NCBI GenBank assembly: GCA_022776445.1
Contig: JALFHZ010000009.1
Coordinates: 1 to 36,178, forward strand
DNA length: 36,178 nucleotides
Direction: 5' to 3'
Origin: Lachnospiraceae bacterium
GTDB lineage: Bacteria; Bacillota; Clostridia; Lachnospirales; Lachnospiraceae
This document shows positions 15,574-24,096 of the stretch, piece by piece. The number at the start of each line of letters is the position of its first letter. Position 1 is the first letter of the stretch. The notes beneath the pieces are model-generated. The model was not told the origin of the DNA, made no database searches, and was given only the letters and a program-made list of their open reading frames with translations. Position numbers and translations under genes: made by a program.

Positions 15574-16347
15574 ATGAAACAGAAAATGAAACGAGTATGG
15601 TTGGTGTTATGCATGGTAACCCTTCTGTTTGGTCTGACTGCATGTTCCAAGGCGGCAGATACGGAAGAGGAGACTGTGGATGCACAGACCGCTTCCTATA
15701 TCTGCCAGGTTTCTGAGAGCCTGCTTCAGCAGATCACTTCCTTCTCTGCGGAAGATGCGGCAGCAGCAGAGGAGAGACTTCTGAAAGACAAGCAGACGGT
15801 ACTGGCGAGCGGCCTTACTTCATGGCAGAACGTAATGGGCGATACCGGAGCGTTTGGTTCCATTATTGCTTCAGAAGCGGCTCTGGATGAAGAGGGCAAT
15901 TATTACTGCACAGTGAATGCTCAGTTTGAGAACCGTGAGGTAGAGTTCAAAATTTTCTACAGCATGGACGATCAGAGCATGGAGCCGACTTCCATTTCTT
16001 TTGCTCCGGAGTATACCACCGGCGAGAAGATGACGAAGGCAGCCATGAACACTCTGATGGGTATGGGTACTGTGTTTGTCGTTCTGATCTTCATCAGCAT
16101 TCTGATTTCCTGCTTCAAGTTCATCAGTGTATTTGAGAACCGGATGAAAGCGAAGGAAGCTCCTGCACCGGCTCCGGCGCCTGCAGCGCCTGCATTGGAA
16201 GCAGCGGAGGAAGAGGAACTGGTTGACGATCTGGAACTGGTGGCAGTAATTACCGCAGCGATTGCGGCAGCAACCAATTCATCAACCGATGGCCTGGTAG
16301 TACGCTCGATCAAACGTGCACCGGGTGCGAAATGGAAAAGAGCATAA
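15574..16347 (+). CDS. OadG-family decarboxylase gamma subunit with lipoprotein-type N-terminal domain
   Basis: 257 residues. The N-terminus is a type II signal with lipobox LTAC around residues 23-26, so the mature protein should be lipid-anchored through Cys26. An extracellular domain of about 120 residues (acidic start, SSWQN/TSWQN-like segment, NAQFENREVEFKIFY) precedes one membrane helix (TVFVVLIFISILISCF). A Pro/Ala hinge (APAPAPAPAAPA) and a C-terminal stretch VAVITAAIAAAT...RSIKRA resemble the conserved OadG/MmdD tail, which helps assemble carboxyltransferase and membrane pump. Classic OadG is only about 80-90 residues, so the extracellular lipoprotein domain is an extra. It sits 17 bases after the carboxyltransferase gene and 21 before the carrier gene. 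Confidence 0.78.
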   Translation: MKQKMKRVWLVLCMVTLLFGLTACSKAADTEEETVDAQTASYICQVSESLLQQITSFSAEDAAAAEERLLKDKQTVLASGLTSWQNVMGDTGAFGSIIASEAALDEEGNYYCTVNAQFENREVEFKIFYSMDDQSMEPTSISFAPEYTTGEKMTKAAMNTLMGMGTVFVVLIFISILISCFKFISVFENRMKAKEAPAPAPAPAAPALEAAEEEELVDDLELVAVITAAIAAATNSSTDGLVVRSIKRAPGAKWKRA

Positions 16348-16368
16348 GCATATTAGGAGGATTCTATC

Positions 16369-16740
16369 ATGAAAAATTATACAATTACAGTCAATGGTAA
16401 TGTTTATGAAGTAACCGTAGAAGAAGGCGTTTCCACCGGTGCAGCTGCTGCAGCAGCTCCGAAGGCAGCACCAAAGGCAGCTCAGAAAGCAGCTCCGAAG
16501 GCAGCAGCTTCTGCTGGTGCGGCTGGCTCCGTAACGGTATCTGCTCCGATGCCGGGCAAGATTCTGTCTGTAAAGGCAAGTGTCGGACAGGCTGTGAAGA
16601 AGGGCGATGTGATCATGGTTCTGGAAGCAATGAAGATGGAGAATGAGATCGTAGCACCTCAGGATGGAACCATTGCAAGCATTAATGCAGCAGCTGGCGA
16701 TTCCGTAGAATCTGGCGCAACCCTTGCTACATTAAACTAA
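16369..16740 (+). CDS. Biotin carboxyl carrier subunit (1.3S-like)
   Basis: 123 residues. A short N-terminal beta region (YTITVNGNVYEVTVEEG) is joined by an Ala/Pro/Lys-rich flexible linker (residues about 24-55) to a biotinyl domain. The EAMKMEN motif places the biotinylated lysine at K89, about 34 residues from the C-terminus as usual. It shuttles the carboxyl group between the carboxyltransferases and the membrane decarboxylase. Ribosome site AGGAGG lies nine or so bases upstream. The separate carrier matches the 5S-like protein encoded two genes on, which lacks a fused biotin domain. The Ala-rich linker is encoded by repeated GCA/GCT/AAG codons and could vary in length between strains. 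Confidence 0.93.
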   Translation: MKNYTITVNGNVYEVTVEEGVSTGAAAAAAPKAAPKAAQKAAPKAAASAGAAGSVTVSAPMPGKILSVKASVGQAVKKGDVIMVLEAMKMENEIVAPQDGTIASINAAAGDSVESGATLATLN

Positions 16741-16783
16741 TATAGCTTGCCTTCGATGGTAAGTTCCACATGGAGGGATTAAA

Positions 16784-17932
16784 ATGGATTACATTAGTAC
16801 AACTATGGCTAATCTTCTTCAGCAAACGGCTTTCTGCAACCTTACGGTAGGAAATTTTATCATGATCGGCGTTGCGTTTGTATTCCTGTATCTTGCGATT
16901 CGCAAGGGATTCGAGCCGCTTCTGCTGGTTCCGATCGCGTTTGGTATGCTGCTGGTTAATATCTATCCGGATATTATGGCCAAGCCAGAAGATATGTCCA
17001 ATGGTGTCGGCGGACTGCTTCATTATTTCTTCCTTCTGGATGAATGGAGTATTCTTCCGTCTTTGATTTTCATGGGTGTTGGTGCGATGACGGACTTCGG
17101 TCCTCTGATTGCCAACCCGAAGAGCTTCCTGCTTGGCGCAGCAGCTCAGTTTGGTATTTATGCAGCTTATTTCATGGCAATCTTCATGGGATTCAACGAC
17201 AAGGCTGCAGCTGCTATCTCCATCATCGGCGGTGCGGACGGCCCGACCTCCATCTTCCTGGCAGGTAAGCTGGGACAGACCGAGTTCATGGGTCCGATCG
17301 CTGTGGCAGCATATTCTTACATGGCTCTGGTTCCGATCATTCAGCCGCCGATCATGAAGCTGATGACTACGGAAGAGGAGCGTAAGATCAAGATGGAGCA
17401 GCTTCGTCCGGTTTCCAAGCTGGAGAAGATTCTCTTCCCGATCATCGTTACGGTTGTTGTCTGCCTGATTCTGCCGACGACGGCTCCGCTGGTTGGTATG
17501 CTGATGCTGGGCAATCTGTTCCGTGAATGCGGCGTTGTAAAGCAGCTGACCGAGACTGCAAGCAATGCTCTGATGTACATCGTAGTAATTCTGCTGGGTA
17601 CTTCCGTAGGTGCATCTACCAGTGCAGAGGCTTTCCTGAAGGTAACTACCCTGAAGATCGTTGCTCTGGGTCTGATTGCATTTGCATTCGGTACCGCAGC
17701 CGGCGTTGTTTTTGGTAAGATTATGTGCAAGGTAACCGGAGGCAAGGTAAATCCGCTGATCGGTTCCGCAGGTGTATCCGCAGTTCCGATGGCAGCACGT
17801 GTTTCCCAGAAAGTAGGAGCTGAGGCAGACCCGACCAACTTCCTGCTGATGCATGCGATGGGCCCGAACGTAGCCGGTGTTATCGGTACGGCAGTTGCAG
17901 CCGGTACCTTTATGGCTATTTTCGGAATTTAA
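16784..17932 (+). CDS. oadB: Na+-translocating decarboxylase beta subunit
   Basis: 382 residues with about nine or ten membrane helices. The strongly conserved re-entrant segment is present: IIGGADGPTSIFLAGKLG (around residues 145-165), with the aspartate implicated in Na+ binding. Also seen are GVGAMTDFGPLIANPK and, near the C-terminus, HAMGPNVAGVIGTAVAAG. OadB/MmdB/GcdB proteins decarboxylate carboxybiotin at the membrane and couple this to export of two Na+ ions with consumption of a proton. Ribosome site GGAGG is upstream. A small hairpin CTTGCC/GGTAAG (16747-16762) lies between the carrier gene and this one and may be a processing or stability element. The subunit itself does not reveal which carboxylate is used. 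Confidence 0.95.
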   Translation: MDYISTTMANLLQQTAFCNLTVGNFIMIGVAFVFLYLAIRKGFEPLLLVPIAFGMLLVNIYPDIMAKPEDMSNGVGGLLHYFFLLDEWSILPSLIFMGVGAMTDFGPLIANPKSFLLGAAAQFGIYAAYFMAIFMGFNDKAAAAISIIGGADGPTSIFLAGKLGQTEFMGPIAVAAYSYMALVPIIQPPIMKLMTTEEERKIKMEQLRPVSKLEKILFPIIVTVVVCLILPTTAPLVGMLMLGNLFRECGVVKQLTETASNALMYIVVILLGTSVGASTSAEAFLKVTTLKIVALGLIAFAFGTAAGVVFGKIMCKVTGGKVNPLIGSAGVSAVPMAARVSQKVGAEADPTNFLLMHAMGPNVAGVIGTAVAAGTFMAIFGI

Positions 17933-17963
17933 ATATAATTGATTATTTATGGAGGTAAATAGA

Positions 17964-19373
17964 ATGGCAGTAGAGAAAAAGCCGGTTAAGATTGTAGAAA
18001 CCGTCCTCCGTGACGCTCATCAGTCTTTGATCGCAACCAGAATGAGCACCGAACAGATGCTTCCGATCATTGATAAAATGGATAAAATTGGATATTATGC
18101 AGTAGAGTGCTGGGGTGGTGCTACATTTGATGCTTCTCTGCGTTTCCTGAAGGAAGATCCGTGGGAGAGACTGAGAAAGTTAAAAGCCGGTTTCAAAAAC
18201 ACCAAGCTGCAGATGCTGTTCCGTGGACAGAACATTCTTGGATACAATCATTACGCAGACGACGTTGTAGAGTATTTTGTACAGAAGTCCGTTGCCAACG
18301 GTATTGATATCATTCGTATTTTTGACTGTCTGAATGATCTGCGCAACCTGCAGACCGCAGTAAAGGCAGCAAATAAGGAAAAAGCACATGCACAGATCGC
18401 ACTGTGCTATACCCTGGGTGATGCGTATACGCTGGATTACTGGAGAGAGATCGCAAAGAAAATTGAAGATATGGGTGCAAATTCCATCTGTATCAAGGAT
18501 ATGGCTGGTCTGCTGACCCCGTATGCAGCACAGGAACTGGTTTCTGCTCTGAAAGAGTCTACCGATCTTCCGATTGATCTGCATACCCACTACACTTCCG
18601 GTGTAGCTTCCATGACCTACTTAAAGGCTGTAGAGAACGGCTGCGATATCATTGATACCGCGATGTCTCCTCTGGCACTGGGTACCAGTCAGCCGGCAAC
18701 AGAAGTAATGGTTGAGACCTTCAAGGGTACTCCGTACGATACCGGCCTGGATCAGGTGAAGCTGGCAGAGATCGCTGATTACTTTGCTCCGATTCGTGAG
18801 GAAGCATTGAAGAGCGGTCTGCTGAACCCGAAGGTGCTTGGTGTTAACATCAAGACCCTGCAGTATCAGGTACCGGGCGGTATGCTGTCCAATCTGGTTT
18901 CTCAGCTGAAGGAAGCAGGCAAGGAAGACAAGTACCGTGAGGTTCTGGAAGAGATTCCGCGTGTAAGAAAAGACTTCGGTGAGCCGCCGTTAGTTACCCC
19001 GTCTTCACAGATCGTGGGTACGCAGGCTGTTATGAATGTTATTGCAGGTGAACGTTATAAGCTGGTTCCGAAGGAGTCCAAGAAGATTATGCTGGGTGAA
19101 TTCGGTCAGACGGTAAAACCGTTCAACCCAGAAGTGCAGAAGAAGATCATCGGTGATGAGACTCCGATTACCTGCAGACCTGCAGACCTGATCCCTCCGC
19201 AGCTGCCGCAGTTCGAGAAAGAGTGTGCACGCTGGAAACAGCAGGATGAGGATGTTCTTTCCTACGCACTGTTCCCGAAGGTAGCAGAAGAGTTCTTCAA
19301 GTACAGAGAGGCTCAGCAGACCAAGGTAGATGCTGCTGTTGCTGATACTGCAAGCAAAGCTTATCCGGTATAA
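17964..19373 (+). CDS. oadA: Oxaloacetate/pyruvate carboxyltransferase subunit (5S / OadA N-terminal type, no biotin domain)
   Basis: Start chosen at 17964 (469 residues) with GGAGG nine bases before. TIM-barrel carboxyltransferase motifs: VETVLRDAHQSL at residues 11-22, FRGQNILGY, CIKDMAGLL with the probable carboxylated lysine K178, and HTHYTSG with metal ligands H207 and H209. A post-barrel helical domain follows (GGMLSNLVSQLKEAG). The length fits transcarboxylase 5S or pyruvate carboxylase subunit B rather than full OadA, which is about 590 with a fused biotin domain; the carrier here is the separate 123-residue protein. It transfers carboxyl between oxaloacetate and biotin. It is the last gene of the operon and is followed immediately by a strong terminator. 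Confidence 0.92.
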   Translation: MAVEKKPVKIVETVLRDAHQSLIATRMSTEQMLPIIDKMDKIGYYAVECWGGATFDASLRFLKEDPWERLRKLKAGFKNTKLQMLFRGQNILGYNHYADDVVEYFVQKSVANGIDIIRIFDCLNDLRNLQTAVKAANKEKAHAQIALCYTLGDAYTLDYWREIAKKIEDMGANSICIKDMAGLLTPYAAQELVSALKESTDLPIDLHTHYTSGVASMTYLKAVENGCDIIDTAMSPLALGTSQPATEVMVETFKGTPYDTGLDQVKLAEIADYFAPIREEALKSGLLNPKVLGVNIKTLQYQVPGGMLSNLVSQLKEAGKEDKYREVLEEIPRVRKDFGEPPLVTPSSQIVGTQAVMNVIAGERYKLVPKESKKIMLGEFGQTVKPFNPEVQKKIIGDETPITCRPADLIPPQLPQFEKECARWKQQDEDVLSYALFPKVAEEFFKYREAQQTKVDAAVADTASKAYPV

Positions 19374-19381
19374 GATCTGGA

Positions 19382-19417
19382 AACCAGATGCTGTTTTAGG
19401 ACAGTATCTGGTTTTTT
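19382..19417 (+). terminator. Terminator of the decarboxylase operon
   Basis: AACCAGAT-g-CTGT paired with ACAG-t-ATCTGGTT (arms 19382-19394 and about 19400-19412) followed by seven Ts. Confidence 0.88.
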
Positions 19418-19457
19418 TAATAAATTCTTGCAATTGTTTGAACTTTTTCCGATTCGG

Positions 19458-19486
19458 TTGACTATCCCATAAATTGTCATTATAAT
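19458..19486 (+). promoter_or_regulatory. Promoter of the wall-hydrolase operon
   Basis: TTGACT (19458-19463), 17-bp spacer, TATAAT (19481-19486), about 50 bases before the glucosaminidase start. Confidence 0.82.
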
Positions 19487-19538
19487 AAGACTAATGTCAA
19501 AATCGGGTGATTCTGGTCATCCGCTAAGGAGAACTCAA

Positions 19539-21665
19539 ATGAAAAAATGGACATGGAAAAAAGGACTGGCGGCCATGCTGGGACTTGTTTTAAGTATACA
19601 GGCACCGTTGGGGGCAGTGTCGCCGCTGCACCAGATTTATGCGTATACGGCACGTTCGGCTACGGTAAATGCATCCAGCCTGAATGTCAGAAGCGGGCCG
19701 GGGACTTCTTACCGGCAGACGGCGAAGCTGTCGCGCGGTACTGCGGTTACCGTGATCAATGAGACTACCGGAAGTGACGGGAAACTCTGGTACCAGATTC
19801 AGTACACCGGAAGCGGCGGTACACCTGCTACGGGATATGTACTAAATACCTATATCCGGTTCCCGGCATCGTATAGTCATGATACGGATTTTGAGACTTA
19901 TCTGCAGAGGCAGGGGTTCCCGGAGAGCTACAAGGACAGTCTCAGGCAGCTGCATGCGCAGTACCCGAACTGGATTTTTACAGCCCAGCAGATAGGGCTG
20001 GACTGGAACACGGTGATTCAGAATGAGAGCGTGCTGGGCAGAAATCTGGTACATACAAACAGCATTTCTTCTTATAAATCTTTGATTGACGGTGCCTATA
20101 ACTGGGATAACGGTACCTGGACCGGCTTTGACGGCAGTACCTGGGTGGCAGCTTCGGAAGATGTGATCCGTTATTACATGGATCCGAGAAATTTTCTGGA
20201 TGAAGTCTCTGTATTCCAGTTCCTTTCGCAGGAGTATGATGCCTCCCTTCATACCAAGGAGGGGCTTCAGTCAATGCTGAACGGCACTTTTATGGAAGGA
20301 ACGTTAAAAACCTACGGAGGAGGAAGCAGTACCCCGTCCGGCGGCAGTGGGGGGCCCGGTGTGTCCGGTGGTCCGGGCGTGTCTTCCGGCACCTCAGGCA
20401 GTGCCGGCAGTTCCACGAGTCCGGTAGTGACTCCGGGAGGACAGGGAGCGGTGATTGTATCGCCGGAAGCTGGTGGCAGTTCCGGTGTGACGTTTTCTGC
20501 TCCGACCAGCGGTTCTTCCGATGTGCAGCTGGTGGCTCCGCAGGCTTCGGTGAGCCGCCATGAGACAAGCCTGGTGGGAACTGTGATCACTGCGGGTCCT
20601 TCCGCAGCTTCCGGTACGGCGGGATCTTCTCCTGTACAGGCACCCGGCGACACGGGCGGCTCGTCCGCAGGACAGTCGGATCAGACGTATGCAGATGTCA
20701 TTATGCAGGCAGCTGCCAGTTCCGGTGTGAATCCTTACGTGATTGCAGCCATGATTATTCAGGAGCAGGGAAGAGACGGCAGAGGCAATTCTATCTCCGG
20801 GAATTACAGCGGTTATACCGGATATTATAACTATTTCAATGTCGGAGCCTATGCTTCGGATGGCATGTCAGCGGTTCAGCGCGGACTCTGGTATGCGTCG
20901 CAGTCCGGCAATTACGGCCGTCCGTGGAATTCGGTGCAGAGCTCCATTATCGGCGGTGCAGAGTTCTATGGAAGCAATTATGTTCGTGCGGGACAGGATA
21001 CGCTGTATCTGAAAAAGTATAACGTGCAGGGAAGCAATATGTACAAGCATCAGTATATGACCAATGTGGATGGAGCTTCTGCGGAAGGATGCATCTTTGC
21101 TGAGGGATTTTCGACGCAGCTGAAGGCAACGGCGCTGGAGTTTAAGATTCCGGTGTATCAGAATATGCCGGATACCCCATGTGCGAAGCCGACGCAGAAT
21201 GGCAGTCCGAATAATAAGCTGCGAAGCCTCGGTGCGGATGGATTTGCATTGACCCCTACCTTCAACCGGGACACCTATTCCTACGATCTGATTGTTGACT
21301 ATTCCGTTGCGGATGTGATGATTTATGCGAATGCGATTGATTCCAAAGCAACCGTCAGCGGTACAGGCAATGTTGCGCTTCAGAGCGGAGTGAATGAGAT
21401 CCGAATTACGGTAAAGGCGGAGAATGGCAGTGAGCGGGAATATGTCATTCATATTGTCCGACAGAGCAACGGACCGACTTACAATGCGGGTATCAGCGGT
21501 GGTGCAGGAAGCAGTGCAGGCACTGGAAGCGGAACCGTGACGGCAGGCGGTCCGGGTGCCGTTTCCGGAAGCCAGGGAAGCGGCAGCTCGAACCAATCGG
21601 GAGTCAGCTTCAACGCTCCGACATCCGGAGGAAGTGAGGTAGTTCTGATCAGTCCGGGAGGCTGA
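19539..21665 (+). CDS. Secreted SH3b / N-acetylglucosaminidase wall hydrolase with cadherin-like domain
   Basis: Start chosen at 19539 (708 residues) with AAGGAG upstream. Order of parts: signal peptide (KKGLAAMLGLVLSIQAPLGAVS), an SH3b domain (about 36-110, with SLNVRSGPGTSYRQTAKL and GYV), and a glucosaminidase-type helical region (about 115-250, beginning DFETYLQRQGFPESYKDSL). A Gly/Ser/Thr/Pro-rich linker (about 255-380) follows, then the rest of the glucosaminidase (VNPYVIAAMIIQEQG onwards) and a cadherin-like beta-sandwich (about 560-645), ending in a Gly/Ser-rich tail. It should cut glycan strands of peptidoglycan outside the cell. The low-complexity linker interrupts the hydrolase region. 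A 20-residue motif occurs both in the linker and at the extreme C-terminus. No LPxTG anchor is seen. Confidence 0.83.
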   Translation: MKKWTWKKGLAAMLGLVLSIQAPLGAVSPLHQIYAYTARSATVNASSLNVRSGPGTSYRQTAKLSRGTAVTVINETTGSDGKLWYQIQYTGSGGTPATGYVLNTYIRFPASYSHDTDFETYLQRQGFPESYKDSLRQLHAQYPNWIFTAQQIGLDWNTVIQNESVLGRNLVHTNSISSYKSLIDGAYNWDNGTWTGFDGSTWVAASEDVIRYYMDPRNFLDEVSVFQFLSQEYDASLHTKEGLQSMLNGTFMEGTLKTYGGGSSTPSGGSGGPGVSGGPGVSSGTSGSAGSSTSPVVTPGGQGAVIVSPEAGGSSGVTFSAPTSGSSDVQLVAPQASVSRHETSLVGTVITAGPSAASGTAGSSPVQAPGDTGGSSAGQSDQTYADVIMQAAASSGVNPYVIAAMIIQEQGRDGRGNSISGNYSGYTGYYNYFNVGAYASDGMSAVQRGLWYASQSGNYGRPWNSVQSSIIGGAEFYGSNYVRAGQDTLYLKKYNVQGSNMYKHQYMTNVDGASAEGCIFAEGFSTQLKATALEFKIPVYQNMPDTPCAKPTQNGSPNNKLRSLGADGFALTPTFNRDTYSYDLIVDYSVADVMIYANAIDSKATVSGTGNVALQSGVNEIRITVKAENGSEREYVIHIVRQSNGPTYNAGISGGAGSSAGTGSGTVTAGGPGAVSGSQGSGSSNQSGVSFNAPTSGGSEVVLISPGG

Positions 21666-21724
21666 TCGGGAGCTGTGAACTCTGGTCTGATGCCTAATGA
21701 AATGATGTGAGAACAGGAGATGCT

Positions 21725-23278
21725 ATGAGAAATATATTCAAAAAGTGGTGCTGCAGACTTGTTCTGGTCTGCATGATGGCGGTTTTTGTGCCGTTTCAGA
21801 GCTTGGCTGCGACGGCGAGAATTGCGTTTTCCGATCCTTCCGGACAGGTGGGGAGCGAGATCAGTGTAACCATGAAGTTTACTTCAACAGACGGTACGGT
21901 GCTTGGCAATACGGATGTCATGCTGGCATATGATGCCAATATGCTGGAGTTTATCAATGAAACGGAAAACGCCAGCGGCGGCGCCGGTGCCATCCGTGTA
22001 TGGACCGGTCTTGAAGGAAAGACGGAGATGGTTACGACTCTGCGCTTTCGTGCTTTGCAGGCCGGGACTTCGCAGATTACGATCTCTTCCTGGGAAGGAT
22101 ATGACAATGATGGAGCGGCACTTACTTCCGTGAAGGAGGGAAGCTCAAAGATTACGATAGCCGCTCTGGAGACTTCTTCTGATGATGCGAAGCTGCAGGT
22201 GCTTCAGGTGTCACCGGGAACGCTTGATCCTGCATTCAGCCCGGATACGGAAAATTACACCGTGTCGGTTGGAATGGATGTCGAGAAGCTGACTATCAGC
22301 GCAAAGACGAACAATGACAAAGCGGTGGTTGCGGTGGAAGGCGGTTCCGATCTGCAGCCAGGTGAAAACACCGTTGTATGTAAGGTGACAGCCGAGAACG
22401 GCACGACGGTAAAAAATTACACGATTACGGTAAACAAGGTGGAAGGCGGAGCTTCGGAGAGCCAGACAGCTGCGGAAGCATCCGAAGGAACAGCTGCTGC
22501 TGAGCCGGAGGTTCTGGCTGAGCTGGATGTGACAGCCAAGAAGATCCGTATCATTGAGCTTCCGGACGGCGTCAAGGTGCCGGATTATCTGAAGGAAAGC
22601 TCCATTGCGATCGGTGATGTTAAGGTGAAAGGCTGGACCAGCACACTGGAGGAAAAGCCGACGTATTGTGTCTTCTATGGTATGAATGAAGATGGAAAAC
22701 AGGATTTCTATCGCTATGATCTGCAGGACAAGACGGTTCAGAGATATTTCCAGAATGAGAGTGCAGGTGCCATTTCTCAGCAGCAGTATGATGAGGTGGT
22801 TGCGGAGCACGATAAGATCGTGGATGATTATAACCGGATGATGTACCTGGCGATCGGTCTGGGAGCAGTCTGCCTGGTTCTTTTGGCAGCACTGGTGATT
22901 GTACTCCGGATGAAGCGCGCGGATCGTGAGCCGGATTTTAAGGAGCCGCAGGACAGACCTGAGACGAAGCGTCCGAGAAGTGCCCAGGGGAAAAAGCTTT
23001 CCAAAGAAGAACGCTATATGATGGGTGTCGAGGATGAGTACGAGGAGGAAGATCCGGAACCGGAGGATTACCTTCCGGAAAAGGCTGCGGATCCGGTGCC
23101 TTCCGTGGAGGATTCCTATATGGCTGACAGCCATGCACTCGTTCAGGAAGCGGAACCGTTTGACGACATGGAAAAGGTGATGGAAAAGAACCTTGCGAAG
23201 GAGGCGGCAGCTGCCGCGAAAGAACCGGAAGATTCGGATGAGGAAGATGATTTTGAATTCTTTGATCTGGATGAATGA
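21725..23278 (+). CDS. Membrane-anchored cohesin-like / cadherin-like surface protein with acidic cytoplasmic tail
   Basis: Start chosen at 21725 (517 residues) with AGGAG nearby. A signal peptide (CCRLVLVCMMAVFVPFQSLAA) is followed by a cohesin-like beta domain (about 30-145; GQVGSEISVTMKFTS, DVMLAYDANMLEF). A cadherin-like beta-sandwich comes next (about 155-240; LQVLQVSPGTLDPAFSPDT, NYTITVNK), then an Ala/Glu linker, a further domain (about 265-350) and one membrane helix (MYLAIGLGAVCLVLLAALVIVL, about 375-397). The tail of about 120 residues inside the cell is very acidic (EEDPEPED, DSDEEDDFEFFDLDE). It follows the glucosaminidase gene by 59 bases without a terminator, so the two are probably co-expressed. 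A role in surface protein interaction or in recruiting the hydrolase is inference. Confidence 0.75.
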   Translation: MRNIFKKWCCRLVLVCMMAVFVPFQSLAATARIAFSDPSGQVGSEISVTMKFTSTDGTVLGNTDVMLAYDANMLEFINETENASGGAGAIRVWTGLEGKTEMVTTLRFRALQAGTSQITISSWEGYDNDGAALTSVKEGSSKITIAALETSSDDAKLQVLQVSPGTLDPAFSPDTENYTVSVGMDVEKLTISAKTNNDKAVVAVEGGSDLQPGENTVVCKVTAENGTTVKNYTITVNKVEGGASESQTAAEASEGTAAAEPEVLAELDVTAKKIRIIELPDGVKVPDYLKESSIAIGDVKVKGWTSTLEEKPTYCVFYGMNEDGKQDFYRYDLQDKTVQRYFQNESAGAISQQQYDEVVAEHDKIVDDYNRMMYLAIGLGAVCLVLLAALVIVLRMKRADREPDFKEPQDRPETKRPRSAQGKKLSKEERYMMGVEDEYEEEDPEPEDYLPEKAADPVPSVEDSYMADSHALVQEAEPFDDMEKVMEKNLAKEAAAAAKEPEDSDEEDDFEFFDLDE

Positions 23279-23298
23279 TGATAAAGGATAAGGTGAAT

Positions 23299-24084
23299 AT
23301 GGGAAAATTAAAACTTGGTGTATTGGGAAGCGGTTTTCATTCTGAGATTCTTGTACAGGCGTGGAAGGATGGAATGCTGGAAGAGTATGAGTTGGTTGGC
23401 GTCATGGGACGCAACCCGGAGACGAGAAGGGCGCTGGCAGAATCAGCCGGCTGTCGGGCATGTGCCAGTGTGGAAGAACTGCTGGAGCTGAAGCCGGATT
23501 ATATCGCGGAGGCGGCATCCATTCAGCTTGTCAGGGATTCAGCGGAACAGATTCTTTCTTCCGGATGCAATCTGGTCATGATTTCAATCGGCGCGTTTGC
23601 TGATGATGCGTTTTATGAGAAGATCCGTCAGACGGCGGCCGCACATGGAACCAGAGTGTATCTGGCCTCCGGCTGCGTCGGCGGGTTTGACGTGCTGCGT
23701 ACCGTGTCTCTGATGGGCTGCAGCAGTGCCGGTATCGAGACACACAAGGGACCCAATTCCCTGCGCAATACGCCGTTATTTAAAGAAGAGCTGATGGATG
23801 ACAAAGCTGAGACACAGGTATTTGCAGGAAATGCGTCGGAAGCGATCAGCCTGCTTCCGACCAAGGTCAATGTTGCGGTTGCTGCTTCTCTGGTTACAAA
23901 AGGACCGAAAAATACGAATGTGAAAATCTACAGTGTGCCTGGTTATATAGGGGATGATCACTGTATTACCGCTGAGGCGGATGGTGTGAAAGCAGTGGTG
24001 GATATCTATTCCAGTACCAGTGCAATTGCTGCATGGAGTGAAGTGGCAGTTCTGCGTAATATTGTTTCACCGATTGTATTTTAA
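23299..24084 (+). CDS. Aspartate dehydrogenase-like (NadX / DUF108) oxidoreductase
   Basis: The preferred start is 23299 (261 residues), giving the usual family N-terminus MGKLKLGVLGSG; the frame is also open from an ATG at 23275 that overlaps the preceding stop. A Rossmann fold with LGSGFHSEI lies at the N-terminus. NadX-type features follow: YLASGCVGGFDVLR, PTKVNVAVAASLV, DDHCITAEADG with a likely catalytic histidine, and a C-terminal STSAIAAWSEVAVLRNI. Such enzymes interconvert L-aspartate and iminoaspartate/oxaloacetate with NAD(P) and can feed NAD synthesis. No nadA, nadB or nadC is nearby, so the pathway is uncertain. It is close to the next dehydrogenase gene (12-base gap), suggesting one unit. 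Confidence 0.75.
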   Translation: MGKLKLGVLGSGFHSEILVQAWKDGMLEEYELVGVMGRNPETRRALAESAGCRACASVEELLELKPDYIAEAASIQLVRDSAEQILSSGCNLVMISIGAFADDAFYEKIRQTAAAHGTRVYLASGCVGGFDVLRTVSLMGCSSAGIETHKGPNSLRNTPLFKEELMDDKAETQVFAGNASEAISLLPTKVNVAVAASLVTKGPKNTNVKIYSVPGYIGDDHCITAEADGVKAVVDIYSSTSAIAAWSEVAVLRNIVSPIVF

Positions 24085-24096
24085 GGGGGTACAGAG

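Noticed and set aside
15972-16579. Ser/Ala- and Leu-rich minus-strand frames opposite the oadG and biotin-carrier genes
   Set aside because: They are produced by the Ala/Pro-rich linkers read in reverse; no start signals.
20290-20653. Repetitive Gly/Ser/Pro-coding stretch considered as a tandem repeat or CRISPR-like array
   Set aside because: The repeats are irregular, in frame with the hydrolase linker, and have no regular spacer pattern.
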